64,000 nt of DNA from Hydractinia symbiolongicarpus. Lineage: Eukaryota > Cnidaria > Hydrozoa > Anthoathecata > Hydractiniidae. This document shows positions 1 through 11,825 of the stretch, piece after piece. Position 1 is the first letter of the stretch. Each line of letters opens with the position of its first letter. Both the position numbers and the translations under genes were made by a program. The notes beneath the pieces are model-generated. The model was given only the letters and a program-made list of their open reading frames with translations, ran no database searches and was not told the origin of the DNA. The DNA is taken from the NCBI RefSeq assembly GCF_029227915.1, contig NC_079880.1:1304001-1368000 (forward strand). The letters are read 5' to 3'.

Positions 1-373
1 TCCATAATTAGTTCAATTAAGTCCCACAGTTAATCGTTTCGCTGTTAAAAGCCATACAACTTAGTAATACCTGAAAAATATCAAGAAATGCATGTTGGTA
101 CGAATATGTGACTCAAGCGTTGTAACTCGAACGGATTGATGCTGTTAAAAAGTCAATGAAATGTAGTTTTTGAAACTGTCGCTTTTCCTTCAGCGCGCGA
201 TAACGGCTAGGATTGGTCCCACAGTAAAGAATGACTTACTTATCTATTTTCTTAAATGAAGCGCTACCACAGCGACCAGTGTAATCGCTGAGTTCCGGCA
301 ATCATGTCAAATTATAAAGAATGTTATTTCTTGGAGTCCACTTGTCTCACTTATAACATTTATAACGTCACAG
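1..373 (+). repeat. Type-2 satellite monomer (GCCATAC type)
   Basis: This first monomer is the second main sequence type. It starts TCCATAATTAGTT rather than TCCAAAGTTAGTT, has GCTGTTAAAAGCCATACAAC (41-60) in place of the GCGATG core, and continues with ATACCTGAAAAATATCAAG. Other copies of the type carry GCCATAC near 1171, 2664, 3408, 5273, 6017, 7881, 10496, 10869, 11243, 12349, 13469, 14963, 17576, 18324, 19443, 21313, 24677, 25797, 28036, 50141, 50888, 51592, 53057, 57536, 59771, 61639, 62387 and 63130. The variants near 15335 and 16081 read CCCATAC. Type 2 is usually followed by GGATTGATACTGTT about 80 bp downstream. About 31 of ~172 monomers are of this type. Confidence 0.85.
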
Positions 374-1300
374 ACCAAAATCAGTTAAATTTAGTCTCAC
401 AGTCAATCGTTTCACTGTTAAAAGCGATGCAACCTAGTAATATGAGAAAAATATCGCTAAATACATGTTCGTACGAATATGTGACGCAATCGTTGTAACT
501 GAAACGGATTGATACCGTTAGAAAGTCAATGAAATTTAGTTTTTGAAACTGTCGCTATTTCTTCAGCGCGCGCTAATGGCTAGGATTGGTCCCACAGCAA
601 ACAAATTACTTTTTTATCTTAATTTTTAATTGAAACGCTTCCACAGCGCCCATTGTAATGGCTGAGTTTCGGCAATCATGTCAAGTTAAGAAGAATGTTA
701 TTTCTTGTAGTCCAATTTTCTCATTTATCACATTGATCAGGTCACAGACCAAAGTTAGTTCAATTAAGTCCCACAGTCAATCGTTTCACTGTTAAAAGCG
801 ATGCTACCTAGTAATGTCAGATAATTATCGCTAAATACATGTTGGTACGAATATGTGACCCAACCGTTGTAACTCAAACGGACTGACACCGTTAGAAAGT
901 CAATGAAATGTAGTTTTGGAAACTGCTGCTATTTCTTCAGCGCGCAATAACGGCTAGGATTGGTCTTACAGTAAAAAAATAACTTTCTTATGTTAATTCT
1001 AAAATGAAGTGCTACTACAGCGTCCAGTGTAATCGCTGAGTTTCGGCAATCATGTCAAATTAAGAAGAATGTTATTTCTTGGAGTCCAATTGTCTCACTT
1101 TCACATTTATAGGGTCACAGTCCATAATTAGTTCAATTAAGTCCCACAGTTAATCGTTTCGCTGTTAAAAGCCATACAACTTAGTAATACCTGAAAAATA
1201 TCAAGAAATGCATGTTGGTACGAATATGTGACTCAAGCGTTGTAACTCGAACGGATTGATCCTGTTAAAAAGTCAATGAAATGTAGTTTTTGAAACTGTC

Positions 1301-3537
1301 GCTTTTGCTTCATCGCGCAATAACGGCTAGGATTGGTCCCACAGTAAAAAAATGACTTTTTCATCTTAAATCTTAAATGAAGCGCTACCACAGCACCCAG
1401 TGTAGTCGCTGAGTTTCGGCAATCATGTCAAATTAGGAACAATGTTATTTCTTGGAGTCCAATTGTCTCATTTATCACATTCATCAGGTCACAGTCCAAA
1501 GCTAGTTCAATTAAGTCCCACAGTCAATCGTTTCATTGTTAAAGGCGATGCAACCTAGTAATATCGGAAAAATATCGCTAAATACATGTTGATACGAATA
1601 TGTGATCCAACCGTTGTAACTCAAACGGAGTGACACCGTTAGAAAGTCAATGAAATGTAGTTTTTGAAGCTGTCGCTATTTCTTCAGCGCGCGATAACGG
1701 CAAGGATTGGTCCCACAGTAAAGAATGACTTATTCATCTATTTTCTTAAATGAAGCGCTACCACAGCGCCCAATGTAATCGCTGAGTTCCGGCAATCATT
1801 TCAAATTAAAAAGAATGTTATTTCTTGCCGTCCACTTGTCTCACTTATAAAATTTATAACGTCACAGACCAAAATCAATTAAATTTAGTCTCACAGTCAA
1901 TCGTTTCACTGTTAAAAGCGATGCAACCTAGTAATATGAGAAAAATATCGCTAAATACATGTTCGTACGAATATGTGACGCAATCGTTGTAACTCGAACG
2001 GATTGATCCTGTTAAAAAGTCAATGAAATGTAGTTTTTGAAAATGTCGCTATTTCTTCAGCGCGCGCTAATGGCTAGGATTGGCCCCACAGCAAAAAAAT
2101 GACTTTTTTATCTTAATTTTTTATTGAAACGCTACCACAGCGCCCATTGTAATGGCTAAATTCCGGAAATCATGTCAAGTTAAGAAGAATGTTATTTCTT
2201 GGAGTCCAGTTTTCTCATTTATCACATTGATCAGGTCACAGTCCAAAGTTAGTTCAATTAAGTCCCACAGTCAATCGTTTCACTGTTAAAAGCGATGCAA
2301 CCTAGTAATGTCAGATAATTATCGCTAAATACATGTTGGTACGAATATGTGACCCAACCGTTGAAACTCAAACGGACTGACACCGTTAGAAAGTCAGTGA
2401 AATGTAGTATTTGAAACTATCTCTATTTCTTCAGCACGCGCTAACGGCTAGGATTGGTCCCACAGTGAAAAATGACATTTTTATCTTAACTTTTAATTGA
2501 AGCGCTTCTACAGAGCCCAGTGTATTCGCTGAGTTTCGGCAATCATTTCAAATTAAGAAGAATGTTATTTCTTGGAGTCCAATTGTCTCATTTTCACATT
2601 TATGGGGTCACAGTCCATAATCAGTTCAATTTAGTCCCACAGTCAATCATTTTGCTGTTAAAAGCCATACAACCTAGTAATACCGGAAAAATATCAAGAA
2701 ATACATGTTGGTACGAACATGTGACCCAACCGTTGTAACTCAAACGGATTAATCATGTTAGAAAGTCAATGTAATGTAGTTTTGGAAACTGTCGCTATTT
2801 CTTCAGCGCGCGATAACGGCTAGGATTGGTTGCACAGTAAAAAAATGACTTTCTTATCTTAATTTTTAATTGAAACGTTACCACAGCGCCCAGTGTAATT
2901 GCTAAATTCCGGCAATCATGTCAAGTTAAGAAGAATGTTATTTCTTGGAATCCAATTTTCTCATTTATCTGATCGATCAGGTCACAGTCCAAAGTTATTT
3001 CAATTAAGTCCCACAGTCAATCGTTTCACTGTTAAAAGCGATGCAATTTAGTAATATCAGATAAATATCGCTAAATACATGTTGATGCGAATATGTGACC
3101 AAACCGTTAAAACTCAAACGGACTGACACCGTTAGAAAGTCAGTTAAATGTAGTATTTGACTGTCTCTATTTCTTCAGCGCGCGCTAACGGCTAGGATTG
3201 GTCCCTCAGTGAAAAATGACATTTTTATCTTAATTTTTAATTGAAGCGCTTCCACAGAGCCCAGTGTAATCGCTGAGTTTCGGCAATCATTTCAAATTAA
3301 GAAGAATGTTATTTCTTGGAGTCCAATTGTCTCATTTTCACATTTATAAGGTCACAGTCCATAATCAGTTCAATTAAGTCCCAAAGTCAATCATTTTGCT
3401 GTTAAAAGCCATACAACCTAGTAATACCTGAAAAATATCAAGAAATACATGTTGGTACGAATATGTGACTCAACCGTTAAAACTCAAACAGACTGACACC
3501 GTTAGAAAGTCAATAAAATGTAGTTTTGGAAACTGTC
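1301..3537 (+). repeat. 6-monomer HOR unit, first copy (2237 bp)
   Basis: The unit begins at a private GCTTTTGCTTCATCGCGC motif that recurs at 3538. Its left half (1301 to about 2396) matches 3538 to about 4632 at an offset of 2237, then 2236 after a 1-bp loss near 3730. Its right half (about 2370-3537) matches about 4979-6146 at an offset of 2609. Only a few substitutions are visible, such as CTTGCCGTCC near 1826 against CTTGGCGTCC near 4063. The change of offset by one monomer length shows that the second copy carries one extra monomer. Confidence 0.8.
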
Positions 3538-6146
3538 GCTTTTGCTTCATCGCGCAATAACGGCTAGGATTGGTCCCACAGTAAAAAAATGACTTTTTCA
3601 TCTTAAATCTTAAATGAAGCGCTACCACAGCACCCAGTGTAGTCGCTGAGTTTCGGCAATCATGTCAAATTAGGAACAATGTTATTTCTTGGAGTCCAAT
3701 TGTCTCATTTATCACATTCATCAGGTCACAGTCAAAGCTAGTTCAATTAAGTCCCACAGTCAATCGTTTCATTGTTAAAGGCGATGCAACCTAGTAATAT
3801 CGGAAAAATATCGCTAAATACATGTTGATACGAATATGTGATCCAACCGTTGTAACTCAAACGGAGTGACACCGTTAGAAAGTCAATGAAATGTAGTTTT
3901 TGAAGCTGTCGCTATTTCTTCAGCGCGCGATAACGGCAAGGATTGGTCCCACAGTAAAGAATGACTTATTCATCTATTTTCTTAAATGAAGCGCTACCAC
4001 AGCGCCCAATGTAATCGCTGAGTTCCGGCAATCATTTCAAATTAAAAAGAATGTTATTTCTTGGCGTCCACTTGTCTCACTTATAAAATTTATAACGTCA
4101 CAGACCAAAATCAATTAAATTTAGTCTCACAGTCAATCGTTTCACTGTTAAAAGCGATGCAACCTAGTAATATGAGAAAAATATCGCTAAATACATGTTC
4201 GTACGAATATGTGACGCAATCGTTGTAACTCGAACGGATTGATCCTGTTAAAAAGTCAATGAAATGTAGTTTTTGAAAATGTCGCTATTTCTTCAGCGCG
4301 CGCTAATGGCTAGGATTGGCCCCACAGCAAAAAAATGACTTTTTTATCTTAATTTTTTATTGAAACGCTACCACAGCGCCCATTGTAATGGCTAAATTCC
4401 GGAAATCATGTCAAGTTAAGAAGAATGTTATTTCTTGGAGTCCAGTTTTCTCATTTATCACATTGATCAGGTCACAGTCCAAAGTTAGTTCAATTAAGTC
4501 CCACAGTCAATCGTTTCACTGTTAAAAGCGATGCAACCTAGTAATGTCAGATAATTATCGCTAAATACATGTTGGTACGAATATGTGACCCAACCGTTGA
4601 AACTCAAACGGACTGACACCGTTAGAAAGTCAATGAAATGTAGTTTTGGAAACTGTCGCTATTTCTTCAGCGCGCGATAACGGCTAGGATTGGTTCCACA
4701 GTAAAAAATGACTTTCTTATCTTAATTTTTAATTGAAACGCTACCACAGCGCCCAGTGTAATTGCTGAATTCCGGCAATCATGTCAAGTTAAGAAGAATG
4801 TTATTTCTTGGAATCCAATTTTCTCATTTATCTGATCGATCAGGTCACAGTCCAGAGTTATTTCAATTAAGTCCCACAGTTAATCGTTTCACTGTTAAAA
4901 GCGATGCAACCTAGTAATATCAGATAAATATCGCTAAATACATGTTGATGCGAATATGTGACCAAACCGTTAAAACTCAAACGGACTGACACCGTTAGAA
5001 AGTCAGTGAAATGTAGTATTTGAAACTGTCTCTATTTCTTCAGCACGCGCTAACGGCTAGGATTGGTCCCACAGTGAAAAATGACATTTTTTTCTTAACT
5101 TTTAATTGAAACGCTTCTACAGAGCCCAGTGTATTCGCTGAGTTTCAGCAATCATTTCAAATTAAGAAGAATGTTATTTCTTGGAGTCCAATTGTCTCAT
5201 TTTCACATTTATGGGGTCACAGTCCATAATCAGTTCAATTTAGTCCCACAGTCAATCATTTTGCTGTTAAAAGCCATACAACCTAGTAATACCGGAAAAA
5301 TATCAAGAAATACATGTTGGTACGAACATGTGACCCAACCGTTGTAACTCAAACGGATTAATCATGTTAGAAAGTCAATGTAATGTAGTTTTGGAAACTG
5401 TCGCTATTTCTTCAGCGCGCGATAACGGCTAGGATTGGTTGCACAGTAAAAAAATGACTTTCTTATCTTAATTTTTAATTGAAACGTTACCACAGCGCCC
5501 AGTGTAATTGCTAAATTCCGGCAATCATGTCAAGTTAAGAAGAATGTTATTTCTTGGAATCCAATTTTCTCATTTATCTGATCGATCAGGTCACAGTCCA
5601 AAGTTATTTCAATTAAGTCCCACAGTCAATCGTTTCACTGTTAAAAGCGATGCAATTTAGTAATATCAGATAAATATCGCTAAATACATGTTGATGCGAA
5701 TATGTGACCAAACCGTTAAAACTCAAACGGACTGACACCGTTAGAAAGTCAGTTAAATGTAGTATTTGACTGTCTCTATTTCTTCAGCGCGCGCTAACGG
5801 CTAGGATTGGTCCCTCAGTGAAAAATGACATTTTTATCTTAATTTTTAATTGAAGCGCTTCCACAGAGCCCAGTGTAATCGCTGAGTTTCGGCAATCATT
5901 TCAAATTAAGAAGAATGTTATTTCTTGGAGTCCAATTGTCTCATTTTCACATTTATAAGGTCACAGTCCATAATCAGTTCAATTAAGTCCCAAAGTCAAT
6001 CATTTTGCTGTTAAAAGCCATACAACCTAGTAATACCTGAAAAATATCAAGAAATACATGTTGGTACGAATATGTGACTCAACCGTTAAAACTCAAACAG
6101 ACTGACACCGTTAGAAAGTCAATAAAATGTAGTTTTGGAAACTGTC
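3538..6146 (+). repeat. 7-monomer HOR unit, second copy (2609 bp)
   Basis: Tandem partner of the 6-mer unit at 1301-3537. It holds the same monomers in the same order plus one additional type-1 monomer at about 4633-4978, with GGTTCCACAG at its centre and a CTGATCGATCAGG end. This is a direct trace of unequal exchange or slippage that changed the HOR from 6 to 7 monomers, or the reverse. The end is set by loss of match to GCTTTTGCTTCATCG at 3538: the corresponding place at 6147 reads GCTATTTCTTCAGCG. Confidence 0.78.
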
Positions 6147-8904
6147 GCTATTTCTTCAGCGCGCGATAACGGGTAGGATTGGTCCCACAGTAAGAAAATG
6201 ACTTTTTCATCATAATTCTTAAATGAAGCGCTACCACAGCACCCAGTGTAGTCGCTGAGTTTCGGCAATCATGTCAAATTGAGAACAATGTTATTTCTTG
6301 GAGTCAAATTGTCTCATTTATCACATTCATCAGGTCACAATCCAAAGTTAGTTCAATTAAGTCCCACAGTCAATCGTTTCACTGTTAAAAGCGATGCAAC
6401 CTAGTAACATCGGAAAAATATGGCTATATACATGTTTGTACGAATATGTGATCCAACCGTTGTAATTCAAACGGACTGACACCGTTAGAAAGTCAATGAA
6501 ATTTAGTTTTTGAAACTTTCGCTATTTCTTCAGCGCGCGATAATGGCTAGGATTGGTCCCACAGTAAAGAATGACTTTCTTATATTAATTTTTAAATAAA
6601 GCGCTACCACAGCGCCCAGTGTAATCGCTGAGTTCCGGCAATCATGTCAAATTAAAAAGAATGTTATTTCTTGGAGTCCGCTTGTCTCACTTATAACATT
6701 TGTAACGTCACAGACCAAAATCAGTTAAATTTAGTCCCACAGTTATTCGTTTCACTGTTAAAAGCGATGCAACCTAGTAATATGAGAAAAATATCGCTAA
6801 ATACATGTTCGTACGAATATGTGACGCAATCGTTGTAACTGAAACGGATTGATACCGTTAGAAAGTCAATGAAATGTAGTTTTTGAAACTGTCGCTAGTT
6901 CTTCAGCGCGCGATAACGGCTAGGATTGGTCCAACAGGAAAAATTGACTTATTTATCTAAATTTTTAAATGAAGCGCTACCACAGCGCCCAGTGTAATCG
7001 CTGAGTTCCGGCAATCACGTCAAGTTAAGAAGAATGTTATTTCTAAGAGTCCAATTGTCTCATTTACCACATTCATCAGGTCACAGTCCAAAGTTAGTTC
7101 AATTAAGTCCCACAGTCAATCGTTTCATTGTTAAAGGCGATGCAACCTAGTAATATCAGAAAAATATCGCTAAATTCATGTTGGTACGAATATGTGACGC
7201 AACCGTTAAAACTCAAACGGACTAACACCGTTAGAAAGTCAATGAAATGTAGTTTTGGAAACTGTCGCTATTTCTTCAGCGCGCGATAACGGCTAGGATT
7301 GGTTGCACAGTAAAAAAATGACTTTCTTATCTTAATTTTTAATTGAAACGTTACCACAGCGCCCAGTGTAATTGCTAAATTCCGGCAATCATGTCAAGTT
7401 AAGAAGAATGTTATTTCTTGGAATCCAATTTTCTCATTTATCTGATCGATCAGGTCACAGTCCAAAGTTATTTCAATTAAGTCCCACAGTCAATCGTTTC
7501 ACTGTTAAAAGCGATGCAATTTAGTAATATCAGATAAATATCGCTAAATACATGTTGATGCGAATATGTGACCAAACCGTTAAAACTCAAACGGACTGAC
7601 ACCGTTAGAAAGTCAGTTAAATGTAGTATTTGACTGTCTCTATTTCTTCAGCGCGCGCTAACGGCTAGGATTGGTCCCTCAGTGAAAAATGACATTTTTA
7701 TCTTAATTTTTAATTGAAGCGCTTCCACAGAGCCCAGTGTAATCGCTGAGTTTCGGCAATCATTTCAAATTAAGAAGAATGTTATTTCTTGGAGTCATAT
7801 TGTCTCATTTTCACATTTATAAGGTCACAGTCCATAATCAGTTCAATTAAGTCCCAAAGTCAATCATTTTGCTGTTAAAAGCCATACAACCTAGTAATAC
7901 CTGAAAAAGATCAAGAAATACATGTTGGTACGAATATGTGACTCAACCGTTAAAACTCAAACAGACTGACACCGTTAGAAAGTCAATAAAATGTAGTTTT
8001 GGAAACTGTCGCTATTTCTTCAGCGCGCGATAACGGGTAGGATTGGTCCCACAGTAAGAAAATGACTTTTTCATCATAATTCTTAAATGAAGCGCTACCA
8101 CAGCACCCAGTGTAGTCGCTGAGTTTCGGCAATTATGTCAAATTGAGAACAATGTTATTTCTTGGAGTCAAATTGTCTCATTTATCACATTCATCAGGTC
8201 ACAATCCAAAGTTAGTTCAATTAAGTCCCACAGTCAATCGTTTCACTGTTAAAAGCGATGCAACCTAGTAACATCGGAAAAATATGGCTATATACATGTT
8301 TGTACGAATATGTGATCCAACCGTTGTAATTCAAACGGACTGACACCGTTAGAAAGTCAATGAAATTTAGTTTTTGAAACTTTTGCTATTTCTTCAGCGC
8401 GCGATAATGGCTAGGATTGGTCCCACAGTAAAGAATGACTTTCTTATATTAATTTTTAAATAAAGCGCTACCACAGCGCCCAGTGTAATCGCTGAGTTCC
8501 GGCAATCATGTCAAATTAAAAAGAATGTTATTTCTTGGAGTCCGCTTGTCTCACTTATAACATTTGTAACGTCACAGACCAAAATCAGTTAAATTTAGTC
8601 CCACAGTTATTCGTTTCACTGTTAAAAGCGATGCAACCTAGTAATATGAGAAAAATATTGCTAAATACATGTTCGTACGAATATGTGACGCAATCGTTGT
8701 AACTGAAACGGATTGATACCGTTAGAAAGTCAATGAAATGTAGTTTTTGAAACTGTCGCTAGTTCTTCAGCGCGCGATAACGGCTAGGATTGGTCCAACA
8801 GGAAAAATTGACTTATTTATCTAAATTTTTAAATGAAGCGCTACCACAGCGCCCAGTGTAATCGCTGAGTTCCGGCAATCACGTCAAGTTAAGAAGAATG
8901 TTAA
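5391..8904 (+). repeat. 5-monomer HOR, two overlapping ~1.65-kb copies (offset 1864 bp)
   Basis: Bases about 5391-7040 match about 7255-8904 at an offset of 1864 bp (five monomers). Shared private markers are GGTTGCACAG, GTATTTGACTGTC, CGATAACGGGTAGGATTGG and GGTCCAACAGGAAAAATTG. About six substitutions are visible, for example near 7793 (GAGTCATATTG), 7908 (AAGATCAAG), 8131 (CAATTATGTC), 8381 and 8656. The match ends where 7041 reads CTAAGAG and 8905 reads CTTGGAG. Confidence 0.78.
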
Positions 8905-10561
8905 TTCTTGGAGTCCAATTTTCTCATTTATCACATTGATCAGGTCACAGTCCAAAGTTAGTTCAATTAAGTCCCACAGTCAATCGTTTCACTGTTAAAA
9001 GCGATGCAACCTAGTAATGTCAGATAATTATCGCTAAATACATGTTGGAACGAATATGTGACACAACCGTTGAAACTCAAACGGACTGACACCGTTAGAA
9101 AGTCAATGAAATGTAGTTTTGGGAAACTGTCGCTATTTCTTCAGAGCGCGATAACGGCTAGGATTGGTACCACAGTAAAAAAATGACTTATTTATCTATT
9201 TTCTTAAATGAAGCGCTACCACAGCGCCCAGTGTAATCGCTGAGTTCCGGCAATCATGTCAAATTAAAAAGAATGTTATTTCTTGGAGTCCGCTTGTCTC
9301 ACTTATAACATTTATAACGTCACAGACCAAAATCAGTTAAATTTAGTCTCACAGTCAATCGTTTCACTGTTAAAAGCGATGCAACCTAGTAATATGAGAA
9401 AAATATCGCTAAATACATGTTCGTACGAATATGTGACGCAATCGTTGTAACTGAAACGGATTGATACCGTTAGAAAGTCAATGAAATGTAGTTTTTGTAA
9501 CTGTCGCTATTTCTTCAGCGCGCGCTAATGGCTAGGATTGGTCCCACAGCAAAAACATGACTTTTTTATCTTAATTTTTAATTGAAACGCTACCACAGCG
9601 CCCATTGTAATGGCTAAATTCCGGCAATCATGTCAAATTAAGAAGAATGTTATTTCTTAGAGTCCAATTTTCTCATTTATCACATTGATCAGGTCACAGT
9701 CCAAAGTTAGTTCAATTCAGTCCCACAGTCAATTGTTTCATTGTTAAAGGCGATGCAACCTAGTAATATCGGAAAAATATCGCTAAAAACATGTTGGTAC
9801 AAATATGTGACCCAACCGTTGTAACTCAAACGGACTGACACCGTTGGAAAGTCAATAAAATGTAGTTTTTGAAACTGTCGCTATTTCTTCAGCGCGTGAT
9901 AACGGCTAGGATTGGTCCCACAGTAAAAAATGACTTTCTTATCCTAATTCTTAAATGAAGCGCTACCACAGCACCCAGTATGATCGCTGAGTTTCGGCAA
10001 TCATGTCAAATTAAGAAGATTGTTTTTTCTTGGAGTCCAATTGTCTCCTTTATCACATTTATCAGGTCACAGTCCAAAGTTAGTTCAATTAAGTCCCACA
10101 GTCAATCCTTTCATTGTTAAAGGCGATGCAACCTAGTAATATCAGAAAAATATCGCTAAATTCATGTTGGTACGAATATGTGACGCAACCGTTGTAACTC
10201 AAACGGATTGACACCGTTAGAAAGTCAATGAAATGTAGTTTTTGAAACTGCCGCTATTTCTTCAGGGCGCGATAACGGCTAGGATAGGTCCCACAGTAAA
10301 AAAAGACTTATTAATTTAAATTTTTAAATGAAGCGCTACCACAGCGCCCAGTGTAATCGCTGAGTTCCGGCAATCACGTCAAGTTAAGAAGAATGTTATT
10401 TCTTGGAGTCCAATCTTCTCATTTGTCACATTTATCAGGTCACAATCCAAAGTTAGTTCACTTAAGTCCCACAGTCAATCGTTTCGCTGTTAAACGCCAT
10501 ACAACTTAGTAATACCTGAAAAATATCAAGAAATACATGTTTGTAGGAATATGTGACGCAA

Positions 10562-11345
10562 GCGTTGTAACTCAAACGGATTGATACTGTTAAAAAGTCA
10601 ATTAAATGTAGTTTTTGAAACTGTCGCTATTTCTTCAGCGCGCGATAACGGCTGGGATTGGTCCCACAGTAAAAAAATTTCTTTTTCATCTTAATTCTTA
10701 AATGAAGCGCTACGACAGCACCAAGTGTAGTCGCTGAGTGTCGGCAATCATGTCAAATTAAGAAGAATGTTATTTCTAAGAGTCCAATTGTCTCACTTTC
10801 ATATTGATAAGGTCACAGTCCATAATCAGTTCAATTAAATCCCACAGTCAATCGTTTCGCTGTTAAATGCCATACAACTTAGTAATACCTGAAAAATATC
10901 AAGAAATACATGTTGGTACGAATATGTGACTCAAGCGTTGTAACTCAAACGGATTGATACTGTTAAAAAGTCAATTAAATGTAGTTTTTGAAACTGTCGC
11001 TATTTCTTCAGCGCGCGATAACGGCTGGGATTGGTCCCACAGTAAAAAAATTTCTTTTTCATCTTAATTCTTAAATGAAGCGCTACGACAGCACCAAGTG
11101 TAGTCGCTGAGTGTCGGCAATCATGTCAAATTAAGAAGAATGTTATTTCTAAGAGTCCAATTGTCTCACTTTCATATTGATAAGGTCACAGTCCATAATC
11201 AGTTCAATTAAGTCCCACAGTCAATCGTTTCGCTGTTAAATGCCATACAACTTAGTAATACCTGAAAAATATCAAGAAATACATGTTGGTACGAATATGT
11301 GACTCAAGCGTTGTAACTCAAACGGATTGATACTGTTAAAAAGTC
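10562..11345 (+). repeat. Adjacent near-identical monomers (offset 373 bp)
   Basis: Bases 10562-10972 match 10935-11345 with only one clear substitution (AATCCCAC near 10836 against AGTCCCAC near 11209). Both carry private changes not seen elsewhere: GGCTGGGATTGG, AAATTTCTTTTTC, GCTACGACAGCACC and GAGTGTCGG. Adjacent monomers in this array usually differ at many sites, so this is a local one-unit duplication of recent date. Confidence 0.85.
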
Positions 11346-11799
11346 AATGAAATGTAGTTTTTGAAACTGTCCCTATTTCTTCAGCTCGAGATAACTGCTA
11401 GGATTGGTCCCTCAGTAAAAAAATGACTTTTTCATCTTAATTCTTAAATGAAGCGCTACCACAGCGACCAGTGTAGTCGCTGAGTTTCGGCAATCATGTC
11501 AAATTAGGAACAATGTTATTTCTTGGAGTCCAATTGTCTCATTTATCACATTCATCAGGTCACAGTCCAAAATTAGTTCAATTAAGTCCCACAGTCAATT
11601 GTTTCATTGTTAAAGGCGATGCAACCTAGTAATATCGGAAAAATATCGCTAAAAACATGTTGGTACGAATATGTGACCCAACCGTTGTAAATCAAACGGA
11701 CTGACACCGTTGGAAAGTCAATGAAATGTAGTTTTTGAAACTGTCGCTATTTCTTCAGCGCGTGATAACGGCTAGGATTGGTCCCACAGTAAAAAATGA

Positions 11800-11825
11800 C
11801 TATCTTATCTTAGCGCTACCACAGT
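11800..11825 (+). repeat. Monomer with 13-bp internal deletion
   Basis: The usual CTTAATTCTTAAATGAAGCG is shortened to CTTAGCG at 11807-11813, a loss of 13 bp just before the GCGCT dyad. It is seen once in the window, so it was not spread by later duplications here. Confidence 0.8.

Larger units (their letters stand above)
1..9699 (+). repeat. Array domain A: ~26 mixed, divergent monomers
   Basis: Type 1 and type 2 monomers alternate irregularly. Private variants include a monomer with GACCAAAATCAGTTAAATTT and TAATATGAGAAAAATATCGC (first at 374-746), TCAGATAATTATCGC, GTAGTATTTGAAACT, and GGCTAGGATTGGTTGCACAG. Higher-order repeats with offsets of 2237, 2609 and 1864 bp are listed separately. 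A 3-bp loss in GTATTTGACTGTC (near 3157, 5766 and 7628) is a handy marker of one HOR lineage. Short open frames at 304-498, 2520-2738 and 5129-5347 are frames inside monomers, not genes. Confidence 0.85.

Noticed and set aside
100-125. GTGACTCA (AP-1-like) and CAACCGTT (MYB-like) words in many monomers
   Set aside because: Words this short are expected by chance and vary freely between monomer types; no promoter architecture accompanies them.
304-498. Open frame of 64 codons on the plus strand, with similar frames at 2520-2738, 5129-5347 and 46980-47198
   Set aside because: They lie in satellite monomers. Homologous frames in most other monomers contain stops, the 373-bp period shifts frame each unit, and there is no gene context.
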